This document shows, one piece after another, positions 1 through 9,567 of a DNA stretch of 45,953 nt (position 1 is its first letter; each line of letters starts with the position of its first letter). Below the pieces are notes generated by a model that worked only from the letters and a program-made list of their open reading frames with translations, was not told the origin of the DNA and made no database searches. Origin of the DNA: Candidatus Cloacimonadota bacterium. Its GTDB lineage: Bacteria; Cloacimonadota; Cloacimonadia; Cloacimonadales; JAFGVF01. The stretch spans positions 1-45,953 of the forward strand of contig JAEKNW010000236.1 in NCBI GenBank assembly GCA_016838885.1. The letters are read 5' to 3'. A program made the position numbers and the translations under genes.

Positions 1-105
1 TAATTCTCCCGAATATATATATTATATGCGTCCGAATTCTGTAAGTTATTTTGCTAAAAGAATCTGCACTCTTCTCTAAAGCTCTACTGCATCATTCGGA
101 TTTAA
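1..105 (+). repeat. Palindromic dispersed repeat, long type, copy A (left arm outside window)
   Basis: This is the core and right arm of the long repeat family: the AT-rich core (ATATATATATTATATGC), then GCTAAAAGAATCTGCACTC, then CTCTACTGCATCATTCGG and a terminal TTTAA. It matches the right half of the copy at 34129-34298 almost base for base. The left arm lies before the window. Its terminal TTTAA contains the TTA (102-104) that is the stop codon of the minus-strand TetR gene, so the repeat abuts or forms the end of that gene. Confidence 0.9.
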
Positions 106-860
106 CCTTTATACTCATCTGGATTAACTAGTAATCCTCGTTTTAAAATCGTAGTTAAAGTCAATTTCCATTCTTCCCAAACTTTTTCATCATGAAAGTT
201 TCTTTCATTAATCATAGAGATTAGTGGGGCAAGATATATAGCACTATAACCAATCGCTAAGAGACATTCGCGAACAGCCTCAATTGGTAATTCTATCACA
301 GTACCCTTGCTAACCGCTTTTAAATAGGCATCATGAAAACGCATATTAGCACCTAAGGGACCATGTTCTGCAACATCTCGTAATGCTCTTCTCAAATGAA
401 TTGCTCCATCTGCAATTTCTCGTCTCAATAAAGACGCCCATTCCGGGTTGTCGTGTAACACTGTCATTAAGCGTATTGGTGATTCAATCAACATTTCTTC
501 AGGTGTTTTATGCTCAGGAAGAGAATTGAAAATAACTTCCAACATAGACATTCCTTCATGCTTAAGCACAGCCTCGTATAAGGTTTCTTTATCTGTGTAA
601 TAGTAATGAATCATAACTTGTTTGACTCCGGCTTCTTGAGCTATTTCGCGGGTTGTTGTCTTTAGATATCCTCTTTCAGAGAATAACTTAGTTGCAGCAA
701 GGAATATCTGCCCTCTAGGAGTACTTGGGTCAGGAGAAAGTGGTAAACCACGATAACTGGAGCGTGCTTCAATATCTGCGGTTTCTATATATGTTTCTTT
801 ATTTTTATCTTCAGAGTTTTTCTTAACAACTTTGTTACTTGGATTATTCATTTTCCTCAT
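102..860 (-). CDS. TetR/AcrR family transcriptional regulator
   Basis: Predicted cytoplasmic DNA-binding repressor. Residues about 48-98 form the TetR N-terminal helix-turn-helix: a conserved FLAATKLFSERGY stretch, then TTTREIAQEAGV and the IHYYYTDKETLYEAV end of the motif. The remainder is an all-helical ligand-binding and dimerisation domain with no family I can name. About 45 hydrophilic residues precede the HTH, which is longer than usual. The first ATG (860) has AAGGA only one base upstream. The ATG three codons later (851) has GAGG and AAGGA at workable spacing, so the true start may be there. No obvious target gene is adjacent: the next gene is a large secreted protein 0.9 kb away on the other strand. 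The stop codon falls in repeat copy A. The family call is strong; the ligand and regulon are unknown. Confidence 0.9.
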   Translation of the reverse strand: MRKMNNPSNKVVKKNSEDKNKETYIETADIEARSSYRGLPLSPDPSTPRGQIFLAATKLFSERGYLKTTTREIAQEAGVKQVMIHYYYTDKETLYEAVLKHEGMSMLEVIFNSLPEHKTPEEMLIESPIRLMTVLHDNPEWASLLRREIADGAIHLRRALRDVAEHGPLGANMRFHDAYLKAVSKGTVIELPIEAVRECLLAIGYSAIYLAPLISMINERNFHDEKVWEEWKLTLTTILKRGLLVNPDEYKG

Positions 861-966
861 TTCCTTTAGTTATAATGTTTGATAGCAGTAACTGACTTAG
901 TCAAAAGACAATATTAATTGATATATTAAGTAACATTTATAATTAAACAAATTATATCATAAAAGA

Positions 967-1072
967 TTTACCCCAAACAATGCAGCAGACTTTTGCGAAT
1001 AGCACTCTTCGCCTGTGATACGTAGCTTTAGCGAAGTATTACTAAAATTCTACTGCACCATTCGGGTTTAAA
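967..1072 (+). repeat. Palindromic dispersed repeat, short type, copy B
   Basis: It begins TTTACCCCAAACAATGCAGC and ends CTACTGCACCATTCGGGTTT. These match the termini of the long family, but the middle is much shorter. The interior contains a perfect 6-bp inverted repeat, CTTCGC/GCGAAG. It lies upstream of the tetR start and may overlap its promoter region. Confidence 0.75.
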
Positions 1073-1088
1073 TTATTGAAAATGGTGA

Positions 1089-1152
1089 TTTTAGGCAATT
1101 AATGCAGTCGAGTTTTGGGAATAGCTTCGAAAACTCTACTGTGCTATTCTAG
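1089..1152 (+). repeat. Palindromic dispersed repeat, short degenerate type, copy C
   Basis: It contains AATGCAGTCGAG and CTCTACTGTGCTATTCTAGC as diverged termini. GAGTTTT/AAAACTC forms a perfect 7-bp stem around GGGAATAGCTTCG. It follows copy B after about 16 bp. I read it as a decayed or minimal member of the same family. Confidence 0.6.
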
Positions 1153-1567
1153 CATAAGCGACATTATAACAATAATATAAGGAGAATATGAAATATTGGA
1201 CTCAAATTATTTTAACAATTTTGAAAAACCGGGATAATTTTGAAAAAGTGGACCCAATATAAAAGTGAAGGTTGTTTTTCTTTGAGCCTTTCAAAATGAC
1301 TAGTTTGATCAGACTTGTAAGAACCCTAATGAGGGAAATGGTTTTGTTAGAAAATAATATGATATCTCAAATGGTGTCGCTCCTCTGGAGCTTTTATTTC
1401 AAGTCTTCACGCGATGAGGTCAAGTTATCTGGCTCTCTTCGCTTAGAAAAATAGCTTAGTTTATTAACTCTATCGCACTAATGCATTATTCTAGGAAAAC
1501 TTTATTATTCGGGATAAAGAAAACTTAGAAACATTTTCATAAAAAAATAAATTCTCATATTTTCCAC

Positions 1568-1597
1568 TTGACAACTAAATTATTATAGCAATAAATT
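1568..1597 (+). promoter_or_regulatory. Possible sigma-70-type promoter upstream of the GLUG protein gene
   Basis: TTGACA at 1568-1573 is followed after 18 bases by TAAATT at 1592-1597. It lies about 170 nt upstream of the start codon, leaving a long leader. The -35 is consensus; the -10 is weak in this AT-rich sequence. Confidence 0.3.
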
Positions 1598-1765
1598 GTA
1601 TTGTTGTTAATTGATTTAGGAGTGCAAAAAGCTCAACACCACATCACCAAAGTGCTCCTGAAAATATGAAAGATTAAAAAACACTAACACGAAATGAGAG
1701 AGAGTTCGCTTATAGTCAGATACTTAAACGTCTCCTCTTGTTTATAACTTTTTTGGGAGATAAAT

Positions 1766-4700
1766 ATGAGAAAAGTTATGTTAATTCTTATGTATTTCTT
1801 GTTGTTGGTTTGGAGCTTATCAGCTGTAGAGTATATCGAAATTGGGAATGGTACATCTACTACTGATTGTGTTCCTGTTAGAGCTTCTTCAGACTATGGT
1901 TGGTCAAAATATATTCTAACTTCTGACCAACTTGGTGAGGCTAATGAAATCTATGGTATTGATTTTTATGTTGGTAATAATCCAGAAAATTACACAATCA
2001 ATAACCAATATTTATATTTAAAACATACATCTGCAAATGTGGTTGAAGACTACTATCATTACGAATCTGTTACTGAATTCTCTTTGGTATTTCAAGGCTC
2101 AATTACTTGGAATGGAAGTGGATGGCAGGGGGTGGAATTTGATCGGATCTTCAGTTATGATGGGACTTCAAATTTACAAATACTATGGTTGAACTATAAT
2201 GGATATCATGTAGCAGGTCAACCAAATTTCCTAAAAACTGATTCACAAACAATCAATTCATCGTATAGGTATGATAACTACTATTTTCCCTCTGGTACAG
2301 GAACATCAGTTTCTTATTACCCTAATACTCGATTATATGTAATTCCTGACGGTTCTGCTTCTTTTCCAGAAATTGAAAGACCGTTAAACAACTCTATTAA
2401 CGTAGAATTAGAAACAGATTTAATGTGGAATGTTGGAGATAACACTGAATTTGTTAATGTTTATTTTTCTGAAAATAAAACTGAAGTTGATAATAACTCA
2501 CCCTCAGCTTTAGTTTATGATGGCCAGGTGATATGTTCACTCTCAGTGTCTTTAGATTATGCAAAAAGATATTATTGGAAAGTAGTAGCTTCAAATTCTA
2601 CTACTGATTTTTTTGCTGAAACAGATGTTCACACTTTTCTAGCAAGATTAGAATTTCCAGGACTGGGAACTAGAGAAAGTCCATACCTGATTGATGATAT
2701 TGATGATTTAATTTTTATCAGTAATTTTCATCAAATATGGGATAAGCATTTTCTTCAAACATCTGATATAGATGCTTCATCAACAACAACTTTAAATGAT
2801 GGTGCTGGGTTTACTCCCATTGGTAATAGTTTAACTTATTTTACTGGTACATATAATGGTCAAGGTTATACAATTTCTGAACTTTATATCAATCAAAATA
2901 CAAGTTACATTGGAATGTTTAAAATTGCAAAGTATGCTTCAATATTAAATCTTGGTCTTGATAATGTAAATATACATGGATGGCAATCTGTTGGTGCAAT
3001 AGCCGGTTATGTTGAGGATTCAAATATTAGCAATTGCTTTGTAACAGGGTCATTCATTAGTTCAACTAACATAGTGGGAGGTCTTTTCGGAGAAGCTCAA
3101 GGATCAAATATAAGCAGTTGTTATACTGATAGTGCCGTTAGTGGAGAAGGAAATGTTGGAGGATTAATTGGCCTTGCTAGGCAAAATTTAAATGTTAATA
3201 ATAATTATGTTACCGGGCCTGTGACTGGAAATAATAATGTCGGAGGCTTGATAGGATTCGTTTACTATAATGTTCAAATCTCCAACTGTTATGCTACTGG
3301 TGCCGTTACTGGAAATAGTTATGTAGGAGGATTGATAGGTAAGGACTTGGCTGGCAATTTGACAATTGAAGGCTCTTTTTGGGATATACTAACTACTGGT
3401 CAAACTGAGAGTGCAGGTGGTATTGGAAGAACAACAGCCCAAATGAAGAATATAGATACTTATTTAAATGCTGGATGGGATTTTGAAGATATATGGTTTA
3501 TCCATTCAGAAATGAATTCAGGGTATCCTGTTTTTCACTCAACAGCGATTAAGAATAATCAGATTGTAAATAATGCAAATCATATTTCTCTTACACCTAC
3601 AATCAGTTTCGAAGTCAATTCGATTTATCAAAATTACGAGTTATATTTTGGCTCAACACCTAATCCTGAGACAGCTTTAATTCCTTATGGTTCTGTTACT
3701 AATCCCATAACATATACTTTCACTGAGGCGTTAGAATATCTGACTGATTACTACTGGACAGTTATTTTATATGATATTAATAGTGATGTTACAACTTTCA
3801 ATTATACTTTTAAAACGAGACCTGTTTTGGATGGTTTAGGAACTGAGGAATCACCATACTTGATAAATGACTTATCAAATTTAATAACTCTAAGTGATGA
3901 CTTCTATTACTGGGATAAATTTTTAACTCAAACAGCCCATATTGATGCTTCTGAAACCTCGAACTTAAACAATGGCTTTGGGTTTATTCCAATTGGTACA
4001 GAGAGTATTAATTTCTCAGGTACTTATGATGGGCAAGGATACACTATTTCAAATCTTTATATTGATAGAGTTTATGATGATTATGGGGGATTGTTTGGAT
4101 ACGCTCAGTCAGCCTCCTTTTCTAACATCAGTATTATAAGAGCTGAGATACATGGTATAGGATTAATAGGATCATTACTAGGTGCTGGTTATCAATCAAG
4201 TTTTACGAACTGCTATGCTATGGCAAATGTAAATGGATATAGTAAAGTTGGTGGATTAGTTGGTGAAATCTATTCTTCAATATTTGAACAATGTTATGCA
4301 ACAGGAACTGTTAATGCCCTTCCGGGGACAGCTGCAGGAGGACTGATCGGTTTTGCTTCGAATACTATGGTAAATAATAGTTTTTCTACAGGAACAGTAA
4401 GTGCATATTATGGATATTGTGGAGGTTTGATTGGTTATATACATTATTCAACCGTTAATAATTGCTATTCCACAGGAACAGTAACAGGCCCCAGTAATGT
4501 TGGGGGACTAATTGGTTATGATGCCTATAATGAGAGTAATTTCACCAATTCTTTCTGGGATATGGAAAGTTCGCAAGTTCTTGTAAGTGTAGGAGGAAAC
4601 GGAAAAACCAGTCAAGAGATGAAGAGTTTATCTACTTACTTAAATGCAGGCTGGGATTTCGTGGAAGAAGAAATTAATGGGACAGAAGATATTTGGAGTA

Positions 4701-6913
4701 TTCGGACCTGGTTAAATTCAGGATACCCTAGTTTTGCTGATGAGATAATTATGCCCGGATTTTTGCCTAATCATGCGGTAAATATCTATCCTTTGGATGG
4801 TATTGATAGAATGGCAAGTTCTGATTATCTCCACTGGCAGGATGATGATTTAGAACTAACCACAGGCTATAAACTTAGTTTGGGAACTGATAACCCTCCA
4901 ACTAATCTTGTTAATAAGGAAGATTTGGGATTAGCTTTAAGTTACAATTACAGCAATTTAATTCCCAACACAAGTTACTATTGGCAAGTAACTCCTTATA
5001 ATATGAGTGGTGATACCCCGGATTGCCCTGTATGGTCATTTACTACGGGTTCTGCAGGAGTTGTAAGTATAGGAAATGGAAATAATACTTCTGCACCTTT
5101 ACCTATCCACAACGATATGAGAAGAAGTTATAGTCAAACTATCTATTATCAATCTGAGCTTAATTTATCAAACAGACAGATTGAGAAATTGAGTTTTTAT
5201 TTAACTGATAGTTTCAATATTACGGGGGCTAATCAGTGGAGAGTCTATTTAGGGCACACTGATAAGAGTGAGTTCTCAGGTAATAATGATTGGCTTTTAT
5301 CGGACCAAGGATTGATTCAAGTCGCTGATGTTACTCTAAATACGTCTCTTAACACCGGCTGGGTAGAAATTGAGTTAGATACCCCTTTTGTTTATAATAA
5401 CATTGATAATCTGATTGTGGGAGTCATAGAATATAGTTCAACAATTCCAATTTATCATGATTTTTATACTGTTGAAACAGAGAATAATCGGAGCTTAAGC
5501 TTTGGTCATGATACAATCAATCCTAATCCAAATATTGCTTATCTTGGTCAGCTATTAACTTCAATCCCAAAAATAAACTTTACTTTTAGTGAGCCATTAA
5601 CAACCTTCGCCGGTATTGTTAGAAATTCTATAAATTCTCCACTTAATGGAGCAAATATTGTAATTTCAGGATTAGGCTCTATTACATCTGATGAACTAGG
5701 TGAGTTTAGTGTCAATGATATTGATGCCGGAACCTATCTACTAACAATATCAGCTCCTTGGTATGAAACAAAGAATATTGATTATGAAGTAATCCAAGGT
5801 GAGAATAATTACCTAGAAATCACTTTATTAGAAGAACTTCTTCCTGCTTCTAATGTTACAGCTTCTTTAGCTGTAGATTTAAACAATGTTGAAGTAACTT
5901 GGACAGAACCAACTTTGGCAAGAGGAGCTATTGACGGTAAAAAAGTTGGCAAGAGTAATACTTCAGAAAAAGCAATTTTAGCTCATAAACAAGCCCCGGA
6001 AGAGAGAACAAATCAACCTGCTGTTTATTATAACCTTTATCGATATATGGAAGGAGAAGAGAATTCTCCTGATAATTGGATTGAGGTGGCAACTAACATG
6101 AATACATTAGTTTATATAGATACTTCATTTCCAAGTTTGGAACTAAATACCTATTACTGGGCAGTAGAAGCCATCTATCCTAATAACAGACTAGCTCAAC
6201 CTACTATGTCCAACGCAATAGTAAAACAAGCTCATATCGAGAGTAATATTGGAGAAGAAATTAACTTTGGTACCATCTATTACACTAATGCAAGTGGATT
6301 CGAAGAAATTATTATTAGCAACACTGGGACAGCAACATTAGTTATAAATGATATATCTTGTGATGAAACTGCATATAATCTTGTTTATGATGAAGCTGAT
6401 TTCTTCATTGAACCAAATTCTACAATGACTATCCAGGTAAATTTTGATCCAGATAACACAGGAATTTTCGTCAGTGATTTAGTTGTAAATAATAATTCAG
6501 CTAATGAACCATCATTCTCTATCACCTTGAGAGGATTATGTCAATATGTTCCTCCTGCAGATCCAGAGGGTGTTCAAGTTAGCATGATTAATAATACTGC
6601 CCAGATAACCTGGAATCCTGTAATAGAGGATGTTAATGAAAATCCAATTACTCCAGATCTCTATATCGTTTATTATAATGCACGAAACACACAAAACGAA
6701 GATGATTTTTATTATCATGGATCTACATCTGAACTAAACTATAGTCATCATAATGTTGGAGTCTTTAGTCAGTTTATGTTCTATAGGGTAAAAGCTTATG
6801 TAGATGTTGATGATGTTATCTTGAATCAAATCAATGAATTAGTCTCTCAAAAAAGAAATATTAGCATGAAAGAGATTGAAAACTTGCGGCTAAAGTCTAA
6901 AGAGAAGAAATAA
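1766..6913 (+). CDS. Large secreted GLUG-motif, multi-domain surface protein
   Basis: Probably an exported adhesin or structural surface protein of 1715 aa. The order of parts is as follows. A signal peptide covers residues 1-20. A beta-rich module starts IEIGNGTSTTD (about 22-190), followed by a fibronectin-like region. The first GLUG block covers about 363-530, with repeated NVGGLIG and NCYATG units. A second, clearly duplicated block covers about 750-920. A second copy of the N-terminal module starts near 1098 (SIGNGNNTS). A carboxypeptidase-regulatory-like fold lies at about 1280-1350, then a fibronectin-like domain, a choice-of-anchor-D-like domain (about 1490-1590) and a last fibronectin-like domain. 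The C-terminus is a short basic tail (LRLKSKEKK) with no recognisable type IX sorting domain or anchor. GGGAGA precedes the ATG. It stands alone, ended by the terminator at 6938. The domain calls are by eye; the binding target is unknown. Confidence 0.85.
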   Translation: MRKVMLILMYFLLLVWSLSAVEYIEIGNGTSTTDCVPVRASSDYGWSKYILTSDQLGEANEIYGIDFYVGNNPENYTINNQYLYLKHTSANVVEDYYHYESVTEFSLVFQGSITWNGSGWQGVEFDRIFSYDGTSNLQILWLNYNGYHVAGQPNFLKTDSQTINSSYRYDNYYFPSGTGTSVSYYPNTRLYVIPDGSASFPEIERPLNNSINVELETDLMWNVGDNTEFVNVYFSENKTEVDNNSPSALVYDGQVICSLSVSLDYAKRYYWKVVASNSTTDFFAETDVHTFLARLEFPGLGTRESPYLIDDIDDLIFISNFHQIWDKHFLQTSDIDASSTTTLNDGAGFTPIGNSLTYFTGTYNGQGYTISELYINQNTSYIGMFKIAKYASILNLGLDNVNIHGWQSVGAIAGYVEDSNISNCFVTGSFISSTNIVGGLFGEAQGSNISSCYTDSAVSGEGNVGGLIGLARQNLNVNNNYVTGPVTGNNNVGGLIGFVYYNVQISNCYATGAVTGNSYVGGLIGKDLAGNLTIEGSFWDILTTGQTESAGGIGRTTAQMKNIDTYLNAGWDFEDIWFIHSEMNSGYPVFHSTAIKNNQIVNNANHISLTPTISFEVNSIYQNYELYFGSTPNPETALIPYGSVTNPITYTFTEALEYLTDYYWTVILYDINSDVTTFNYTFKTRPVLDGLGTEESPYLINDLSNLITLSDDFYYWDKFLTQTAHIDASETSNLNNGFGFIPIGTESINFSGTYDGQGYTISNLYIDRVYDDYGGLFGYAQSASFSNISIIRAEIHGIGLIGSLLGAGYQSSFTNCYAMANVNGYSKVGGLVGEIYSSIFEQCYATGTVNALPGTAAGGLIGFASNTMVNNSFSTGTVSAYYGYCGGLIGYIHYSTVNNCYSTGTVTGPSNVGGLIGYDAYNESNFTNSFWDMESSQVLVSVGGNGKTSQEMKSLSTYLNAGWDFVEEEINGTEDIWSIRTWLNSGYPSFADEIIMPGFLPNHAVNIYPLDGIDRMASSDYLHWQDDDLELTTGYKLSLGTDNPPTNLVNKEDLGLALSYNYSNLIPNTSYYWQVTPYNMSGDTPDCPVWSFTTGSAGVVSIGNGNNTSAPLPIHNDMRRSYSQTIYYQSELNLSNRQIEKLSFYLTDSFNITGANQWRVYLGHTDKSEFSGNNDWLLSDQGLIQVADVTLNTSLNTGWVEIELDTPFVYNNIDNLIVGVIEYSSTIPIYHDFYTVETENNRSLSFGHDTINPNPNIAYLGQLLTSIPKINFTFSEPLTTFAGIVRNSINSPLNGANIVISGLGSITSDELGEFSVNDIDAGTYLLTISAPWYETKNIDYEVIQGENNYLEITLLEELLPASNVTASLAVDLNNVEVTWTEPTLARGAIDGKKVGKSNTSEKAILAHKQAPEERTNQPAVYYNLYRYMEGEENSPDNWIEVATNMNTLVYIDTSFPSLELNTYYWAVEAIYPNNRLAQPTMSNAIVKQAHIESNIGEEINFGTIYYTNASGFEEIIISNTGTATLVINDISCDETAYNLVYDEADFFIEPNSTMTIQVNFDPDNTGIFVSDLVVNNNSANEPSFSITLRGLCQYVPPADPEGVQVSMINNTAQITWNPVIEDVNENPITPDLYIVYYNARNTQNEDDFYYHGSTSELNYSHHNVGVFSQFMFYRVKAYVDVDDVILNQINELVSQKRNISMKEIENLRLKSKEKK

Positions 6914-6937
6914 TAGTAAATAAACCCTAATACTAAT

Positions 6938-6963
6938 AAAGCCCTGCTGATGTGGGGCTTTTT
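6938..6963 (+). terminator. Rho-independent terminator after the GLUG protein gene
   Basis: AAAGCCC (6938-6944) pairs with GGGCTTT (6955-6961) around a 10-base loop and runs into TTTTT. It sits 25 nt after the stop codon at 6913. It could also stop minus-strand transcription from the primase-helicase gene, although the T tract on that side is poorer. Confidence 0.9.
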
Positions 6964-7092
6964 AAGGTTGTAAACAATACCCTTTGATAAGTAAGAAGCG
7001 AAAAAAAAGAGCAAAATAATAGAGAGATATGGAGATTCACAGTGGCATAAATTCTGCTAATAAAAACATTTTATGTCAAAATAGTCAGGATA

Positions 7093-7450
7093 TTAAGAAA
7101 AATCAATATCTGGGGTATATTCCTTTCTCTCCCAATCTTTTATTATCTTAAAACCTAGATTTCTATACGCTTTTCTTCTATTATCATACATTTTGGTAAA
7201 TCTTTCAAAGTTCAGATCGAGATAGTCATAAACTTCAATTGAACTTTTTGATTCATGACTTCTCACAATTCTTCCAACATATTGTTGAAGGGTTCCTTTC
7301 CAAGATATTGGTAATGTCAGGAAAAGAGTATCAAGTGGAGGAAAGTCGAAGCCTTCACCAATATATCTTCCCGTTGCAATGATGATGAATTTCTTGGCTA
7401 CTTTTAACAATTCCAGTTCTTTTTTAATTTCTTCTACTTGATCCTTATTT
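7093..7450 (-). pseudogene. C-terminal helicase fragment of the frameshifted primase-helicase gene
   Basis: This frame carries the end of the helicase encoded at 7451-9379. It includes KKFIIIATGRYIGEGFDFP (motif V region), LDTLFLTLPISWKGTLQQYVGRIVRSH (motif VI with the arginine finger) and a helical tail. It is open from just after the upstream stop, reading KYKNKDQVEEIKKELELLK in line with the interrupted protein. It has no credible start: the first in-frame initiation-like codon is a TTG at 7408-7410 without a ribosome site. Joining the two frames needs removal of one base in the GGGG run just before the stop, giving a protein of about 761 aa. Without this part the helicase cannot complete its ATPase site, so the fragment is not an independent gene. 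Confidence 0.85.
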
Positions 7451-9379
7451 TTATATTTTCCCCTCTAACACAATGATATTTTTACAGTACTTAGTTAACT
7501 CATAATGAAGGGGAGTAAGATGTGAGACTCGTTCAGTTAGGACAAGAATCTTCTTCTCTCGGTTAAAAGCTTCGATAATATCACTTATAATGACTTTATT
7601 TCTTGTTTCATCTTGGGTTAAAGATTTAATCTGAGCAGGTAAAGAACTATTTATCACAGGTTGTTGAAATTTTAGTTCTCTCACAAATACATTCATTGAA
7701 CCAAAATTCAACTTTATGCTGGAACGGTATTTGATATCTCCACACTGCATATAGACAATGGGATGTAGTCCGTCTTTTCTAACAGGTGTTGCAGTCATTC
7801 CTAACATATATTTTGCTCTGGATTGTTTTAGAATTTTCTCAAAAGTGTAGGCGGCGATATGATGACACTCATCAAAAATAATTTGCCCATAGTGGTCAAT
7901 TCTCTCTGCTGAAAAGTTTTTAAGGGTTTGAATCATGGCAATATCAATTTGATTACTAATCTTATTCTTAGAAGCTCCTAAGTATCCGACCTCAACCCCC
8001 GTCATATAAATACTTAACTTGTCTTTCCATTGTTCTAAAATTTCTTTTCGATGAACTAAGATCAAAGTATTTACCTTTCTTTCACAGATTAATTTGATAG
8101 CTAAGATTGTCTTTCCAAAACCTGTTGAGGCACACAGTATTGACATATCATGCTTTATTATTTCTTGAAGGGCTTCCTCTTGTTTTTCTCTTAAAGTGCC
8201 GTGGAAAGAGCAGTTCAGGAGATATCCTTTATTTCTTTGGTCATCAATTGAATATTTTATCCCGTCATTATCCAAGATTTCTACAATCTTATTGATTAGA
8301 CCTGATGGAAGAGAAATAACTTCCGGAAGATTTTCACTACAATTGATAAACCTTGGTATTTGCTTGGTTGATCTTCTACTGGCTTGAGCAATAAAATAAG
8401 CAGGATTAGGGAAAACTGCTAATTGCTGAAGTTTATATTGAAGATTTTGCGGGACCCCTCGTTTGGAAATAAAGATTTGATTAGCAAATATTACTCGTGC
8501 AACTCTCTTTTTGCTAAGGTAACTTACAGGTGGATCTAGTTTATTCTTACTAATTATTTCCTCAATATCTTTCAGCTTTAATTTTTTAATCGTAGATAAA
8601 TAGGCCCATTGATCTTGAAATGCTTCTAAGCTCTCAGATACAAACACTGCACAATTATTCAATCTTGCTCTTTTTTGCAAAGGTAATGCTATCAAATTTC
8701 CAAATCCTCCTTCCGGAAGATAATCTTGATTAGGAAACATTCTATCATAAGATTCTAAATCAAGTAACTTGCCTGATTTTCTAGTCTCTGAAATAATGTG
8801 AGTACCCAATTTACGGGCTACTATTGCCGGTACTTCTTCCGAGAAAAAAATCCATAAATGAGCACCATTACCAGAACGAGAGATTTCAATTGAACTAGGT
8901 ATTTCTAATTTTCTGCAAGTTAAATGGACTGCTTTTATATCGTTTTTCCATTTTCTTTTATCAAAATCTATTGCCAAAAAACAGCATTTATCATTTTCTA
9001 GGATAGGATAAATACCGATAACAATGTTACCAGCTAAGTGGTTATATATTACAGCTTTATCAATTGCTTTTAATTCTCTGTTTGGACAGCTACCACATTT
9101 CATGGGAGGTAAGTTACACTTCTCTTTGTCCCAACGATTGAGGCAAACTGGGGAATATCCTGACCTATCTCCATTTTCCCATCTTTGGGCAAAAATATCT
9201 TGTCTGCCTTTAAATAAGGAACAAAATAGATCAATCTTATCTTTAACAGCACTTTGCTGATTAATTATCAGTCCTTGTTTTGAAAGCAAAATCTCGTCTG
9301 GAGCTAACCCTAAAAGCTGACGAAGAAGTTTATTCTCATTTTTTAATCTTTCTAACTCTTCTAGATTTGAATTAGTCAT
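7451..9379 (-). CDS. Archaeo-eukaryotic primase/SF2 helicase fusion (TOTE-type), N-terminal 642 aa, frameshifted
   Basis: A nucleic-acid conflict or repair type enzyme joining a primase-like domain to a superfamily 2 helicase. Residues 6-24 look like a short coiled coil. C79, C88, C95 and C98 form a likely zinc knuckle inside the primase domain. The metal-binding DFD is D138/D140 and the later GAHLW motif has H174. FPNQ and GFGNLIALPLQ also match the TOTE-associated primase family. The helicase has Walker A ASTGFGKT (417-424), DECH (503-506) and GMTATP. It ends abruptly after VLEGKI because of a one-base excess in GGGGAAAA. Motifs V and VI continue in the next frame (7093-7450). Either the gene is inactive in this strain or the assembly has a homopolymer error. 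The family assignment is from remembered motif patterns. Repeat copy D lies upstream, about 190 bp from the start. Confidence 0.85.
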   Translation of the reverse strand: MTNSNLEELERLKNENKLLRQLLGLAPDEILLSKQGLIINQQSAVKDKIDLFCSLFKGRQDIFAQRWENGDRSGYSPVCLNRWDKEKCNLPPMKCGSCPNRELKAIDKAVIYNHLAGNIVIGIYPILENDKCCFLAIDFDKRKWKNDIKAVHLTCRKLEIPSSIEISRSGNGAHLWIFFSEEVPAIVARKLGTHIISETRKSGKLLDLESYDRMFPNQDYLPEGGFGNLIALPLQKRARLNNCAVFVSESLEAFQDQWAYLSTIKKLKLKDIEEIISKNKLDPPVSYLSKKRVARVIFANQIFISKRGVPQNLQYKLQQLAVFPNPAYFIAQASRRSTKQIPRFINCSENLPEVISLPSGLINKIVEILDNDGIKYSIDDQRNKGYLLNCSFHGTLREKQEEALQEIIKHDMSILCASTGFGKTILAIKLICERKVNTLILVHRKEILEQWKDKLSIYMTGVEVGYLGASKNKISNQIDIAMIQTLKNFSAERIDHYGQIIFDECHHIAAYTFEKILKQSRAKYMLGMTATPVRKDGLHPIVYMQCGDIKYRSSIKLNFGSMNVFVRELKFQQPVINSSLPAQIKSLTQDETRNKVIISDIIEAFNREKKILVLTERVSHLTPLHYELTKYCKNIIVLEGKI

Positions 9380-9567
9380 TTCTAGCAGACAATTTTTAAT
9401 ATATAGAGATTATTTAACATGATTTCCTCACAAATTTAGATCTTATTTTATAACCATAATATGAGAAGAGAGATTCTATGTAAAGAGAAAAGAATATTCT
9501 GGGTTTAGTTCATAAACAAATCACCATCCTAAGAGATAATGATTTAGAAACATTTAATTCATAATAT

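Larger units (their letters stand above)
1073..1765. other. Gene-poor intergenic stretch before the GLUG protein
   Basis: No convincing gene is seen. Contents include repeat copy C (1089-1152) and a 24-codon reading frame at 1188-1262 preceded by AAGGAGA. That frame spans a 12-bp direct repeat, AATTTTGAAAAA, at 1217-1228 and 1236-1247, between an inverted ATATTGG/CCAATAT pair (1193-1199, 1254-1260). An open frame at 1272-1454 lacks a good ribosome site and codon character. A possible promoter begins at 1568. AGGAG at 1619-1623 and CTCCT further on could pair in the leader of the next gene, but I recognise no riboswitch. Confidence 0.5.

Noticed and set aside
1272-1454. A 60-codon open frame on the plus strand
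   Set aside because: No ribosome site, no family resemblance, and composition like the surrounding non-coding DNA; it includes a small GCTCC/GGAGC hairpin that looks like repeat debris.
1600-1765. Riboswitch in the leader of the GLUG gene
   Set aside because: AGGAG/CTCCT pairing is possible, but I cannot match any known riboswitch core.
7440-7470. Programmed frameshifting in the primase-helicase
   Set aside because: A shift of one base forward would be needed and there is no stimulatory slow codon, strong internal ribosome-like site or pairing that I can see; a one-base indel in the G run is simpler.
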